Below are positions 33,612 to 42,400 of a stretch of 64,000 nucleotides of DNA, in pieces. The stretch comes from Pseudonocardia sp. (lineage in GTDB: Bacteria; Actinomycetota; Actinomycetes; Mycobacteriales; Pseudonocardiaceae). The stretch covers positions 62,001 to 126,000 of the forward strand of contig NZ_JAJCYB010000046.1 of the NCBI RefSeq assembly GCF_029263155.1, read 5' to 3'. Position numbers and translations under genes: made by a program. Below the pieces are notes generated by a model. That model did no database searches and was not told the origin of the DNA. It saw only the letters and a program-made list of their open reading frames with translations. Within the stretch, counting starts at the first letter, position 1. Every line of letters starts with the position of its first letter.

Positions 33612-35035
33612 CGGGACAACCGCTCCAGCCAGTCCGCCGGGGCGGGCTCGGTCAGGCTCTCGACGTCGAGCTCCAGCTCACCCGGCACCCGGATCCGGGT
33701 GAAGGTCATCTCCGGGACACTGAGCGGGACGGTGGCGTCGAGCCCCATCTTGGCGCCCACCCCGTCGACCGTGGAGGGATCGAGCTTCGAGCCCTGCGTC
33801 CCGGCGACGACGACCAGGTCACGGTCGGCCTGGAAGCGTGTCGCCACCGCCCACTCGACCTCGGTGGGGTTGTGCACGTCCACGTCGGTGTCCACCACCG
33901 TGACGTGCTTGACGTCGTAGTGCACGGCGAGCGCGCCGAGGATGACGTTCTTGGCCTCGCCCTCCGAACGCTTGTCGATCTGCACGGCCAGGTGGTAGCG
34001 GCAGGTACCGCCGCGCGAGAGGTGCACGTCCCGGACCGAGGGGAAGCTGCGGCGCAGGTCCGACAGGAACGACGCCTCACGGGGAATGCCCCCGAGCAGC
34101 AGGTGCTCCATGCTGCCGCCCACGATGGTGTGGAACAGCGGCCGGCGCCGGTGGGTCACCGCGGTCACCTCGATCACGTGCCGCAACGCGCGCTCGCCGT
34201 AGTACTGCGGGAACTCGCCGAAGGGGCCCTCGGCCTCGCGGACGTCGGCGAGCAGCCGGCCCTCCAGGACGATCTCGGCGTCGGCCGGCACCCGGACGTC
34301 ACTGGTCAGGCAGCGGGTCACCGGCAGCGCCGAGCCGCGCAGGGCGCCGGAGATCTCCAGCTCGTCGTGCCCGATCGGCACGATCGCCTGCGAGGCCAGC
34401 AACGTCAGCGGGTCCACCCCGATGACGACGGCCACGTCGAGATCGCGCCCGGCAGCTTCCTGCTCCTGGAAGAACGCCAGCGTGTGCCGCGGGAGCAGCA
34501 GCGCGCCGAGCCGATCCCGGCCGCTCACCTGCAACCGGTGGATCGCGACGTTCTGGACGCCGGTGTCCGGATGACGGGTGATCAGCAGGCCGGCGGTGAT
34601 GTAGGCGCCGCGGTCGTGCTCGTTGTGGGTGGGGATCGGGAGCAGGCGGGTGAGGTCGACCTCGTGGTGCACGACCTGCTGGCAGGGCGGGTCGGTGACC
34701 TCGCGGCTGGGCACCGGCTCGAGGCACGCCTGCTCGAATCGGCGCAGCAGCTCGGACTGGGGTACGTCCATCGCCTCGGCCATCCAGGCCCGCTGAAGGA
34801 GCAGCCCGGACACCACGGGGACCGGGTGGCCCCCGGGGCGCGGGAACGCCGTGGCGCTGGTGCCCTCGAGCCGGTTGGCCAGCCCGGCGACACCGTGGAC
34901 CAGGTCCATGCCGGGGCTGCCCAGGGTGAGCCGCCCGGTCCGTCGGAGTTGGTCGAGCCAGCCGCGCATACTCGCGCCGACCGGAGGGGCAGGGACCGTC
35001 GCCCCCGCGGGGGGCGCACTCGGGTGCGCGGTCAT
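33608..35035 (-). CDS. UbiD-family prenyl-FMN-dependent decarboxylase
   Basis: A 475-residue UbiD-family enzyme, expected to decarboxylate (or reversibly carboxylate) an aromatic or alpha,beta-unsaturated acid. The active-site region REAEGPFGEFPQYYG carries the conserved glutamate, with IHRLQVSGRDRLGALL and the REASFLSDLRRSFP region also family-like. The N-terminal ~20 residues are Ala/Pro-rich; ATG at 34969 is an alternative start, but ATG at 35035 overlaps the upstream stop (ATGA). Pairing with UbiX shows the cofactor is made locally. The natural substrate may be a hydroxybenzoate, but this is not shown. Confidence 0.92.
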   Translation of the reverse strand: MTAHPSAPPAGATVPAPPVGASMRGWLDQLRRTGRLTLGSPGMDLVHGVAGLANRLEGTSATAFPRPGGHPVPVVSGLLLQRAWMAEAMDVPQSELLRRFEQACLEPVPSREVTDPPCQQVVHHEVDLTRLLPIPTHNEHDRGAYITAGLLITRHPDTGVQNVAIHRLQVSGRDRLGALLLPRHTLAFFQEQEAAGRDLDVAVVIGVDPLTLLASQAIVPIGHDELEISGALRGSALPVTRCLTSDVRVPADAEIVLEGRLLADVREAEGPFGEFPQYYGERALRHVIEVTAVTHRRRPLFHTIVGGSMEHLLLGGIPREASFLSDLRRSFPSVRDVHLSRGGTCRYHLAVQIDKRSEGEAKNVILGALAVHYDVKHVTVVDTDVDVHNPTEVEWAVATRFQADRDLVVVAGTQGSKLDPSTVDGVGAKMGLDATVPLSVPEMTFTRIRVPGELELDVESLTEPAPADWLERLSR

Positions 35036-35925
35036 CGGATCACTCCTTCGTCATGGGACCGTTGCCCGACCCCGTCGAGGAGCGGGCGCAGGAAGCGCGC
35101 GGACTCGGCGGCGAGCGCGTCCATAGACGGGGCGACCGGCCGCCACAGCGACACCGCGCGGGCGATCTCGCGGACCGTCGGGAGGAACGACTCGACGACG
35201 ACGGCGCCGGTGTAACCGACCTCGTCGAGCGCCTCGACCGTCCCGGGCCAGTCCGTGTGTCCGCTGCCGGGGGTACCGCGGTCGTTCTCCGAGGCCTGCA
35301 CGGCGAGGATCCGGCTTCCGGCGGCCCGCACGGCCCCGGGCAGGCTCTTCTCCTCGATGTTCATGTGGAAGGTGTCGAGCAGCAGGCCGACGTGTGCGGC
35401 ACCGATGTCGTCACAGAGCCGCAGCCCCTGCTCCACGGTGTTGACCAGGTCGGTCTCGAACCGGTTGAGGGGCTCGACGGCCAGCCCGACTCCCGCCTGC
35501 GCCGCGACCGCCGCGACCGCGCGCAGGCTCTCGACAGCGCGATCCCACTGAGCCTGCCGCTCGCCCCGATCGAGCAGCCGCGCCTGACCGGTCGGGGCGT
35601 ACATCGGGCCGCTGACCAGCGGGCTCTGCACCTCGGCGGCGAACGCGATGCAGTGCTCCAGGTAGTCGCGCCCGGCGCGGCGGTGCGCAGAGTCCTCGTG
35701 CGAGACGTCGCGGCCGGGTCCGAACGCCCCACACACCAGGACGGACAGCCCCTCGGCACGTGCTGTCCGGGCGACCTGCGCCGCGGTCAGCACGGTGGGG
35801 TCCTCGATGCAGACCTCCACGAGGTCGTACCCCCATCCGCGGACCTTGCCGAACAGGTGGAGGTCCTGGTCGGAGAACGGGGAGGCGAGCACGAAGGTGC
35901 TCAGGCCGATCGGGTGCGCGGCCAC
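35032..35925 (-). CDS. D-tagatose/D-psicose 3-epimerase-like TIM barrel
   Basis: A 297-residue sugar epimerase-like enzyme. Metal/catalytic residues are seen in LAVEPLNRFETDL (Glu), LLDTFHMNIEE (Asp and His), VQASENDRGTPGSGHTDW (His) and VVVESF (Glu), the set used by ketose 3-epimerases for Mn-dependent C3 epimerisation. It follows the next TIM-barrel gene by 1 nt and overlaps ubiD by 4 nt. Confidence 0.88.
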   Translation of the reverse strand: MAAHPIGLSTFVLASPFSDQDLHLFGKVRGWGYDLVEVCIEDPTVLTAAQVARTARAEGLSVLVCGAFGPGRDVSHEDSAHRRAGRDYLEHCIAFAAEVQSPLVSGPMYAPTGQARLLDRGERQAQWDRAVESLRAVAAVAAQAGVGLAVEPLNRFETDLVNTVEQGLRLCDDIGAAHVGLLLDTFHMNIEEKSLPGAVRAAGSRILAVQASENDRGTPGSGHTDWPGTVEALDEVGYTGAVVVESFLPTVREIARAVSLWRPVAPSMDALAAESARFLRPLLDGVGQRSHDEGVIR

Positions 35926-35926
35926 C

Positions 35927-36793
35927 TCAGCCCTTCCCGTCCAGCGCCCGCCGGGCCCGCACCTGCTGCTCGACGGCGCGCAGCGTCCGGATCGCGCGCT
36001 CGGTGTAGCGGTCGAAGAACTCCTCCTGGCGTCCGGAGGCGAACGGGTCGGCCGCGGCGGGTAGCAGCTCGAAGCTGAGGTACCCGCGGTAGTCGATGTC
36101 GATCAGCACGTCGACGATCGGCTCGAAGTCGATGAGCGCCCCACCGGGAGCGGTGCGGTCGGAGTCGGCCAGGTGCACGTGCTGCAGCACCCCGGCGCTG
36201 GCCCGGAACGCCTCGACGATCGAGGACTCCTCGATGTTCATGTGGAACGTGTCGCCCTGCACGCCGCCGTTGGCGAGACCGGTGGCCGCCCACAGCGCAC
36301 GGGCCTGCTCGAGCCGGTTGAGGAAGTAGGACTCGTAACGGTTCCAACACTCCAGGGAGAAGCTGACGCCCTGTTGCGCGGCGTACTCGCCCGCGGTGCG
36401 GATCGACTCGACCGCCCACGTCCACTCGTCGGCGGGATCGGCCAGCGGGGCCGTCTTCATGCAGGCGGTCGGGTGCACGACGACGGTCGGGCAGCCCATC
36501 ACGGCCGCGAAGTCCGCGAGGTCCTTCACGTACTCGATCGCGCGGGCCCGCTGGGCGGCGGCGGGGTGGACGAGGTCCCGCTCGGCGGTGTAGATCGAGC
36601 AGATGCTGCTGACGGCGATGCCCGCATCGGCCGTGCGACGCGCGACCTGCCGAGGATCGATGCGCTCGGGCTCGCCGACGATCTCGATGGCGTCGTAACC
36701 GAAGCGGGCGACGCGCTCGACCGACTCGGCGAGGTCCTCCCCGACGTATACCAGTGAGTTGTAGGCGTACCGGAACGGGGTGTCGGTGCTCAT
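35927..36793 (-). CDS. TIM-barrel sugar isomerase/epimerase
   Basis: A 288-residue xylose-isomerase-like barrel. FGYDAIEIVGEPERID begins the barrel; SLECWNRYES, QGDTFHMNIEE, VHLADSDR and LSFELLP carry the likely metal-binding Glu/Asp/His residues. It is a diverged paralogue of the 35032 gene, sharing DTFHMNIEE. One of five such barrels in the ROK locus. Confidence 0.87.
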   Translation of the reverse strand: MSTDTPFRYAYNSLVYVGEDLAESVERVARFGYDAIEIVGEPERIDPRQVARRTADAGIAVSSICSIYTAERDLVHPAAAQRARAIEYVKDLADFAAVMGCPTVVVHPTACMKTAPLADPADEWTWAVESIRTAGEYAAQQGVSFSLECWNRYESYFLNRLEQARALWAATGLANGGVQGDTFHMNIEESSIVEAFRASAGVLQHVHLADSDRTAPGGALIDFEPIVDVLIDIDYRGYLSFELLPAAADPFASGRQEEFFDRYTERAIRTLRAVEQQVRARRALDGKG

Positions 36794-36808
36794 CTGGGCT
36801 CCAGGTAC

Positions 36809-37729
36809 TCAGGCGACGATCAGTGGGCGCAACGTGCGATGGGCGATCTCGAGCCCGGTCCGGACCTTCTCCTCGGTGCCACCCCAGACCGGGTCCTCGT
36901 GCTCGACCGACAGCACGCCGTCGAAGCCGCCCTCGTAGAGCGCGTCGACGACACCGCGCCAGTCGACCTGGCCGAGGCCGGGGACCCGGTAACGCCACCA
37001 GCCGACGTCCCACGGGTCCTCGCGGACCACGGCCCGGCCGGGCCAGCCGTACCGGTTGCGCTGCGCGGGGAAGAGCTGGACGTCCTTGGCCTGGGCGTGG
37101 GGGATCCGGTCCACGTACGGGCGCAGGGCCTCGACCGGGTCGATACCCATCCACACCAGGTGCGACGGATCGTAGTTGAGGTAGAGGCCCAGCGAGAACA
37201 TCCACTCCCACAGCTCGGGGGAGTAGGCGAGGTTGCCGGGGTAGCCGTCGGGGTGCCAGCCCTCCATCACGCAGTTCTCGATCACCAGCTTCACCCCGCG
37301 CTCGCCGGCGCGGTCGACGAGCGGGGCGAAGACCGTCTCGGCGTCGCGGAGGTTCTCGGCGACGGTGCGTCCGGGATGGCGTCCGACGAAGGTGCCGACA
37401 CAGGGGCAGCCGAGCAGCGCGGCGGCGTCGATGCACGCGGCGACGTGGGAGTTGACGGCGGCGCGCTCGGTGGGGTCGGGATGCAGGTTGTTGTCGTAGT
37501 AGGCGAGCGAGGACACGGTCAGGCCGTTCTTGTCGACCAGTGCCCGGGTCTCGTCGGCGTGCCCGGAGCCGAACCCGGCCACGTCGAGGTGGGTGGCGGT
37601 GAACGGCCGCGCTCCGAGGTCGGGCCAGGCGGCAACCTCGAGTGCCTCGTAGTCGTGCAGGCCCGCCCACTCGGCGATCTCGGCCAGCGAGCGGTCGGGC
37701 AGGCACGCGGTCAGGAACCCGAGCTTCAC
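36809..37729 (-). CDS. TIM-barrel sugar isomerase/epimerase
   Basis: A 306-residue barrel beginning KLGFLTACLPDRSLAEIAEWA. Candidate active-site residues lie in VIENCVMEGWHPDG, YDPSHLVWMGID, AKDVQLFP and LSVEHEDPVWGG. The C-terminal VEHEDP...RTLRPLI is typical of enzymes found with Gfo/Idh dehydrogenases in C-glycoside and cyclitol pathways. The GTG at 37729 overlaps the Gfo/Idh stop by 4 nt (GTGA); upstream frame extension is not coding. Confidence 0.87.
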   Translation of the reverse strand: MKLGFLTACLPDRSLAEIAEWAGLHDYEALEVAAWPDLGARPFTATHLDVAGFGSGHADETRALVDKNGLTVSSLAYYDNNLHPDPTERAAVNSHVAACIDAAALLGCPCVGTFVGRHPGRTVAENLRDAETVFAPLVDRAGERGVKLVIENCVMEGWHPDGYPGNLAYSPELWEWMFSLGLYLNYDPSHLVWMGIDPVEALRPYVDRIPHAQAKDVQLFPAQRNRYGWPGRAVVREDPWDVGWWRYRVPGLGQVDWRGVVDALYEGGFDGVLSVEHEDPVWGGTEEKVRTGLEIAHRTLRPLIVA

Positions 37730-38766
37730 GAGGGGACCTCCACCCATGTCGAGGACTGCGACGACGTGACGACGGCGTCGGTGAGCCGGGCGGCCCGCAG
37801 CCCGTCGGCGAATGTGGGCAGCCCGTCGGGAGTGTCCCCGCCGATCGCGGCGTAGGTGTCCGCGACGAAGGCGTTGAAACAGTCCTGATATCCCTGGGGG
37901 TGGCCCGGCGGCAGGATCGACTGGCGCGGGGAGAGCCCCGGCGACCCGCGGTGCAGGACGCGGGTCTCGGCGGCGTTGCTGATGCGGACGGTCTCCGGGT
38001 TCTCCTGGTCGAAGCGGTACGACGCGTCGAAGCCGTCGAGCGCGAGGATCAGCCCGTTCTTGTGCCCGGCGGCGACCTGACTGACCACCACCGAGCCGGA
38101 TACTCCCCGGTCGGTGGTGAACTGCATCGTCGTCTGCGCGCCGGAGCCGGTGGTCCGGGCACTGAGCTGCGCGATCCGCTGGCCGCTGACGAACTCCACC
38201 AGGTCGCACCAGTGCACCCCGATGTCGGCGAAGGCGCGGAACTCGCCGCCCTCGCCGTGCTCGCCGCGCCATCCGGCCGGGGCGCCGGCCACCTGCCAGT
38301 CCTGCAGGTAGGACCCGTGCATCAGGTGCAGCGGACCGCCTTCCCCGGCGGCGACGCGGGACCGGATCGCCCGGACGCCCGGGTAGAAGCGGTAGACGAA
38401 GGGCACGGAGGCGACCACCCCCGCCGCCGCGGCCCGGTCGGCGAGCAGCCCGGCGTCCGCCAGTCGTACCGCGAGCGGTTTCTCGCAGATCACCGGCTTG
38501 CCGGCCTCGATCGCCCGGCTCGCCAGGTCCAGGTGCAGCGAGTTCGGTGTGCAGACGTGCACAACGTCGACGTCGTCGGCCTCGATCAGTTCCCGCACGC
38601 TGTCCGCGCCGGTCTGGGCGCCCAGCCGGGAGGCGGCTGCGGCGGTGCGCTGCGGTGTCGAGGCGACCACCCGTTGCACGGTGCTCCCCGCAGCGCGTAC
38701 CGCGTGCGCGTGCACCGTCCCGATAAAGCCGGCACCGATGATTCCGGCGCGTAGTGTGTCACTCAT
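37726..38766 (-). CDS. Gfo/Idh/MocA-family NAD(P)-dependent oxidoreductase
   Basis: A 346-residue dehydrogenase, first gene of the minus-strand operon. Rossmann motif GIIGAGFIGTVHAHAV, the substrate-handling ICEKPLAV with catalytic Lys, and DIGVHWCDL with the active-site His are present. Such enzymes oxidise a sugar ring hydroxyl, often C3, or a cyclitol. Together with the downstream TIM barrels it could run an oxidation-elimination sequence like C-glycoside cleavage; this is inference. The leader to promoter P2 is about 175 nt. Confidence 0.9.
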   Translation of the reverse strand: MSDTLRAGIIGAGFIGTVHAHAVRAAGSTVQRVVASTPQRTAAAASRLGAQTGADSVRELIEADDVDVVHVCTPNSLHLDLASRAIEAGKPVICEKPLAVRLADAGLLADRAAAAGVVASVPFVYRFYPGVRAIRSRVAAGEGGPLHLMHGSYLQDWQVAGAPAGWRGEHGEGGEFRAFADIGVHWCDLVEFVSGQRIAQLSARTTGSGAQTTMQFTTDRGVSGSVVVSQVAAGHKNGLILALDGFDASYRFDQENPETVRISNAAETRVLHRGSPGLSPRQSILPPGHPQGYQDCFNAFVADTYAAIGGDTPDGLPTFADGLRAARLTDAVVTSSQSSTWVEVPS

Positions 38767-38947
38767 CGGGGCGCAGCTCCAAGTGCGTCGGGGACGGTGC
38801 CGGGGCAGGCGACCGCGAACGGCGGGATGGGTGACCGGCGCGTCGGGCGACCCGGTGCCCGCGGTGGGACGCAGCCCCCGGTGGCAGGGTCGCGCGGTGT
38901 GCCGCTACCGGTCGAACCGCGGATGTGGCCGGCGGCCGACTGCTCGC

Positions 38948-38978
38948 ACGGTATTGATTGAAACGTGCAGAAGTCAAC
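38948..38978 (-). promoter_or_regulatory. Promoter P2 with shared TTGACTTCTGC box
   Basis: Minus strand GTTGACTTCTGCACG (complement of 38964-38978) is identical over 15 bp to P1. -35 TTGACT at 38972-38977; a possible -10 TACCGT lies at 38948-38953 with an 18-nt spacer. It faces the Gfo/Idh-UbiD-UbiX operon. Confidence 0.6.
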
Positions 38979-39100
38979 CCTCCACATGACTGCGAAGCGC
39001 GCCCGATCGCGGTGTCCGCACGGAGTGTCGGGGCCCGCGGGGCGTTCTGGTAGGCGTTCTACATGCGAGAACACCTGATGCCGACTATGGCTTCGAAGAG

Positions 39101-39130
39101 GTTGACATCTGCTTGTCAGAGACATAAGAC
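39101..39130 (+). promoter_or_regulatory. Promoter P3 with shared TTGACATCTGC box
   Basis: GTTGACATCTGC with -35 TTGACA (39102-39107), a 17-nt spacer and -10 TAAGAC (39125-39130). It drives the plus-strand isomerase-SDR-reductase genes and is divergent from P2, about 120 bp apart. Confidence 0.7.
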
Positions 39131-39199
39131 TGCGGTCTCGCGATCGAAGCGACCCCGGTCACACCACGGTGGTCGCCCTGCCGTCTCGAAGGAGCGCCT

Positions 39200-39229
39200 G
39201 TGCCAACCGTCGCCCGGAGCGGGTCGTGA
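39200..39229 (+). CDS. Nine-residue upstream ORF coupled to the isomerase gene
   Basis: GTG at 39200 is preceded by AAGGAG with a 5-nt spacing, stronger than the ribosome site of the gene itself. It encodes MPTVARSGS and stops at TGA 39227-39229, which overlaps the GTG start at 39226 (GTGA). This arrangement suggests translational coupling through a leader peptide; alternatively it is chance. Confidence 0.4.
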   Translation: MPTVARSGS

Positions 39230-40095
39230 GCCCGTCGCTGCGCTACACCGCCGAGGTTCTGCCCTACCACGACCATCCCCTCGACGTGGCCGTGCGCGAG
39301 CTGGCCGGGCTCGGCTTCACCGAGGTCAACCTCTGGTCCTCGGCCCATCCGCTCGCCGACCACGTGGGCCCCGGCGACGACCCGGGTGCGATCCGGCGGA
39401 TGCTCGACCGCCACGGCGTGCGTCCGTGCGGCCTGACGATGTACGGCCGGACCCGCGACGAGATGCTGGAGCGGATCGAGTTCGCCGCCGCGCTCGGCAT
39501 CGACACGGTGGTCTTCGACTGCGAGGCGGACTATCCGGACTTCGTGGCGACCTTCCTCCCGCCTCTGGTCGAGGCGGCGGCGCGGCACGGGGTGCGGATC
39601 GCCGTGGAGAACCACCTCACCGTCCCGTTCTCGGCCGACTTCGAGTCCGGCGCGGGCGAGCAGCAGCGCTGGTCGGAGGGGGTCGACACGCTCGCTCAGA
39701 TCCGCCGCCTGGTCACCGACATCGACGACCCGCACCTCGGGATCTGCCTCGCGCCCCCGCACCTGTGGGTCGTCGGGGACTCGATCAGCGAGGCGATCAC
39801 GTTCCTGGCCGAGCGCAAACGCTTGTTCTACTACTACGTGTGGGACATCGACCGTGCCTACCGGCGCGGCGTCGACGGGCTCAACTTCGGGCCCGGTGAG
39901 CGGCAGCTCCCGCGTCCCGGAGGGACCATCGACCACGCGGTCCCGCTGGGCACGCTCGCCCGGGTCGGCTACCGCGGACCGGTGAGCCTGAAGTGCCACG
40001 GCACCGCTGGCTGGCCACGGCAGAGGATCACCGAGGCGCTGTCGGCCGCGGACACCTACGTACGTTCCTGCCTGCCGGTCGTCGAGGCGTCGTGA
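39226..40095 (+). CDS. TIM-barrel sugar isomerase/epimerase
   Basis: A 289-residue barrel starting SPSLRYTAEVLPYHDHPLD. Likely active-site residues are in DTVVFDCEADYPD, RIAVENHLTVPF, GICLAPPHLW, YYYVWDIDRAY and SLKCHGTAG; the His/Asp pattern at LAPPHLW differs from the D-x-x-H of its paralogues, so its chemistry may differ. GTG at 39226 has GGAGCG upstream; the frame is open from 39169. Its stop overlaps the SDR start by 4 nt (GTGA). Confidence 0.82.
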   Translation: MSPSLRYTAEVLPYHDHPLDVAVRELAGLGFTEVNLWSSAHPLADHVGPGDDPGAIRRMLDRHGVRPCGLTMYGRTRDEMLERIEFAAALGIDTVVFDCEADYPDFVATFLPPLVEAAARHGVRIAVENHLTVPFSADFESGAGEQQRWSEGVDTLAQIRRLVTDIDDPHLGICLAPPHLWVVGDSISEAITFLAERKRLFYYYVWDIDRAYRRGVDGLNFGPGERQLPRPGGTIDHAVPLGTLARVGYRGPVSLKCHGTAGWPRQRITEALSAADTYVRSCLPVVEAS

Positions 40096-40904
40096 AGCGG
40101 CTGGAGGGCAAGGTCGCGATCATCACCGGCGGCGCCAGGGGGCAGGGCCGCTCACACGCGGTCACCCTCGCCGCCGAGGGGGCGGACGTGGTGATCTGCG
40201 ACGTGCCGGGCGACATCGCCACCGTCGAGTACCCGATGGGTACCGCGGCCGACCTCGCCGAGACGGTCGCGCTGGTGCAGGCGCAGGGTGGCCGGTGTGT
40301 CGCCGTGGAGGCCGACGTGCGGGACACCGCGCAGGTCCGCGCCATGGCGGACAGGTGCATGGCCGAGTTCGGCCGGGTCGACGTCCTGGTGGCCAACGCC
40401 GGTGTCATGAGCGCGGCGGACAGCACCTGGGACCTCACCGACGAGCAGTGGCAGGACATGCTCGACGTCAACCTCACGGGGGTCTGGAAGACCTGCCGTG
40501 CCGTCGTCCCGCACCTGCGGGCGGGCGGGCGGGGTGGCGCGATCGTGATCACGGGCTCGACCGGGGGCCTGCGTGCGGTGGCCGGGTGCACGCACTACAA
40601 CGCGGCCAAGCACGGCGGCATCGCGCTGATGACCACGCTCGCCTGGGAGCTGGCGCCGGAGTTCATCCGGGTCAACGTGGTGCACCCGACCGGGGTCGAC
40701 ACCGACATGTCGAACAACCCCTGGTTCGTCGAGTGGCTCGAGCAGCACGAGGAACTCGCCGGTCCCATGCGCGGCAACCGGATGCCGGTCGAGGTCGTCA
40801 CGCCCGCGGACGTGTCCCGCACGATCGCCTGGCTGGTGTCCGACGACGCCCGCTACGTGACCGGCCAGCAGATCCGGGTCGACGCCGGGTTCATGATCAA
40901 ATGA
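40092..40904 (+). CDS. Mycofactocin-coupled SDR family oxidoreductase
   Basis: A 270-residue paralogue of the 29860 protein: TGGARGQGRSHAVTLAAEGADVV at the cofactor site, LVANAGVMS, catalytic Ser in VITGSTGGLRAVAG and YxxxK in HYNAAKHGGIA. PTGVDTDMSNN is shared with the paralogue. Mycofactocin biosynthesis genes are not in this window, so the electron carrier would come from elsewhere. GTG at 40092 overlaps the previous stop; its own stop overlaps the reductase start (ATGA). Confidence 0.88.
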   Translation: MKRLEGKVAIITGGARGQGRSHAVTLAAEGADVVICDVPGDIATVEYPMGTAADLAETVALVQAQGGRCVAVEADVRDTAQVRAMADRCMAEFGRVDVLVANAGVMSAADSTWDLTDEQWQDMLDVNLTGVWKTCRAVVPHLRAGGRGGAIVITGSTGGLRAVAGCTHYNAAKHGGIALMTTLAWELAPEFIRVNVVHPTGVDTDMSNNPWFVEWLEQHEELAGPMRGNRMPVEVVTPADVSRTIAWLVSDDARYVTGQQIRVDAGFMIK

Positions 40905-42334
40905 GCGGGACGAGCGCGCTCCCGGGTGTGCGTGTGGCCGTCGTCGGGTCCGGCCCGGCCGGCGCCTTCGCCGCCGCGCAGCTGCTGGCGACCCCGGGCG
41001 CGGCGATCGAGGTGCACGTGTTTGACCGCCTGCCGACCCCGTGGGGCCTGGTCCGTGCCGGGGTGGCCCCGGACCACCCCAAGATCAAGTCTGTGACCCG
41101 GGTCTTCGAGCGGAACGCGCTGCTCCCGGGTTTCCACCTGCACGGCAACGTGCACGTCGGCCGCGACGTCTCCCACGACGAGCTGGTCGGCCACTTCCAC
41201 GCCGTGCTCTACGCGACCGGGGCTCCGGACGACCGCCGCCTCGGAGTACCGGGCGAGGAGCTCGCCGGGAGCCACAGCGCCACCGAGTTCGTCGGCTGGT
41301 ACAACGGCCACCCCGATGTCGCCGGCGCCCACTTCGACCTGTCCGCACGTCGGGCGGTGGTGGTGGGCAACGGCAACGTCGCGCTGGACGTGGTGCGGAT
41401 GCTCGCGCTGGACACCGACGAGCTGGCCCGCACCGACATCGCCGACGCCGCCCTCGACGCGCTCGCGGCCAGCCGCGTGGAGGAGATCGTCGTCCTCGGC
41501 CGGCGCGGACCGGCGGACGCCGCGTTCACCACCCCGGAGCTGCGCGAGCTCGGCCGGATCGCCGACTGCGAGGTCGTCGTCGATCCGGCCGACCTGGCTG
41601 CGGACGCGGTCGGCGGCACCGGCGGGTCGTTCGGGCCGAGGGTCGCGGACAACCTCGAGGTGCTGGCCGAGTACGCCGCGCGCAGGCCTGCCGGGACACG
41701 TAGGCGCATCGTGCTGCGGTTCCGGGTGTTCCCGGTCGAGCTGACCGGGACCGGCCGGGTCACCGGTGTGCGCCTCGGGCACAACGAGCTCGTCGGGCCG
41801 GCCGGCGGTCCGTCGGTGCCGGTGCCGACCGGCCGTCTCTCCGTGGTCGACGCCGGTCTGGTCCTGCGGTCGATCGGCTACGTCGGGCGTGCGGTGCCGG
41901 GAGTGCCGTTCGACGCCGCGACCGGCCGGATCGACAACGTCCGGGGCCGGGTCCGCGACCCGGTGTCGGGCACCCCGTTGCCGGGGGTCTACACCGCGGG
42001 CTGGATCAAGCGCGGCCCGTCCGGTGTCATCGGGACGAACAAGAAGTGTGCCCAGGAGACGGTGTCGCTGCTGGTGGAGGACCTCGTCGCGGGCCGGCTC
42101 CACGGGCGGTCCCCGGACCCGGCCGAGCGCCTCCTCGATCGGCTGGGGCGACGTGGGGTGGAGGTCGTCTCCCGGGAGGGCTGGTCGGCGATCGACGCGC
42201 ACGAGCGGGCACTCGGCGAGCCCCTGTCCCGTCCCCGGGTCAAGCTCGTGCACCTCGATGCGCTCCTCTCCCGTGCCGCCGCGGGGACCGGCGTGCCGGC
42301 GGTGGGCGAGGGGGGTTCCGCGACGGACGATTGA
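40901..42334 (+). CDS. FprA-type NAD(P)H:ferredoxin oxidoreductase
   Basis: A 477-residue adrenodoxin-reductase-like flavoprotein. FAD motif VAVVGSGPAGAFAA, FDRLPTPWGLVRAGVAPDHP, NADPH motif VVVGNGNVALDVVRML, and the C-terminal GWIKRGPSGVIGTNKKCA are all diagnostic. It transfers electrons from NADPH to ferredoxin and most likely serves the P450 at 46444 via the neighbouring ferredoxins. It ends the isomerase-SDR-reductase operon. Confidence 0.92.
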   Translation: MSGTSALPGVRVAVVGSGPAGAFAAAQLLATPGAAIEVHVFDRLPTPWGLVRAGVAPDHPKIKSVTRVFERNALLPGFHLHGNVHVGRDVSHDELVGHFHAVLYATGAPDDRRLGVPGEELAGSHSATEFVGWYNGHPDVAGAHFDLSARRAVVVGNGNVALDVVRMLALDTDELARTDIADAALDALAASRVEEIVVLGRRGPADAAFTTPELRELGRIADCEVVVDPADLAADAVGGTGGSFGPRVADNLEVLAEYAARRPAGTRRRIVLRFRVFPVELTGTGRVTGVRLGHNELVGPAGGPSVPVPTGRLSVVDAGLVLRSIGYVGRAVPGVPFDAATGRIDNVRGRVRDPVSGTPLPGVYTAGWIKRGPSGVIGTNKKCAQETVSLLVEDLVAGRLHGRSPDPAERLLDRLGRRGVEVVSREGWSAIDAHERALGEPLSRPRVKLVHLDALLSRAAAGTGVPAVGEGGSATDD

Positions 42335-42369
42335 TTTGTCGATCCCGTCCCCTCTACTGCATCGGGACG

Positions 42370-42400
42370 ATTGACATCTGCACACGGTATGCATAAGAAT
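42370..42400 (+). promoter_or_regulatory. Promoter P4 with shared TTGACATCTGC box and long leader
   Basis: ATTGACATCTGCACA: -35 TTGACA (42371-42376), a 17-nt spacer, -10 TAAGAA (42394-42399). It precedes the ABC transporter-P450 operon. The expected transcript has a leader of about 225 nt (to 42630), rich in pyrimidines and CCGGT-type self-complementary segments. Confidence 0.72.
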
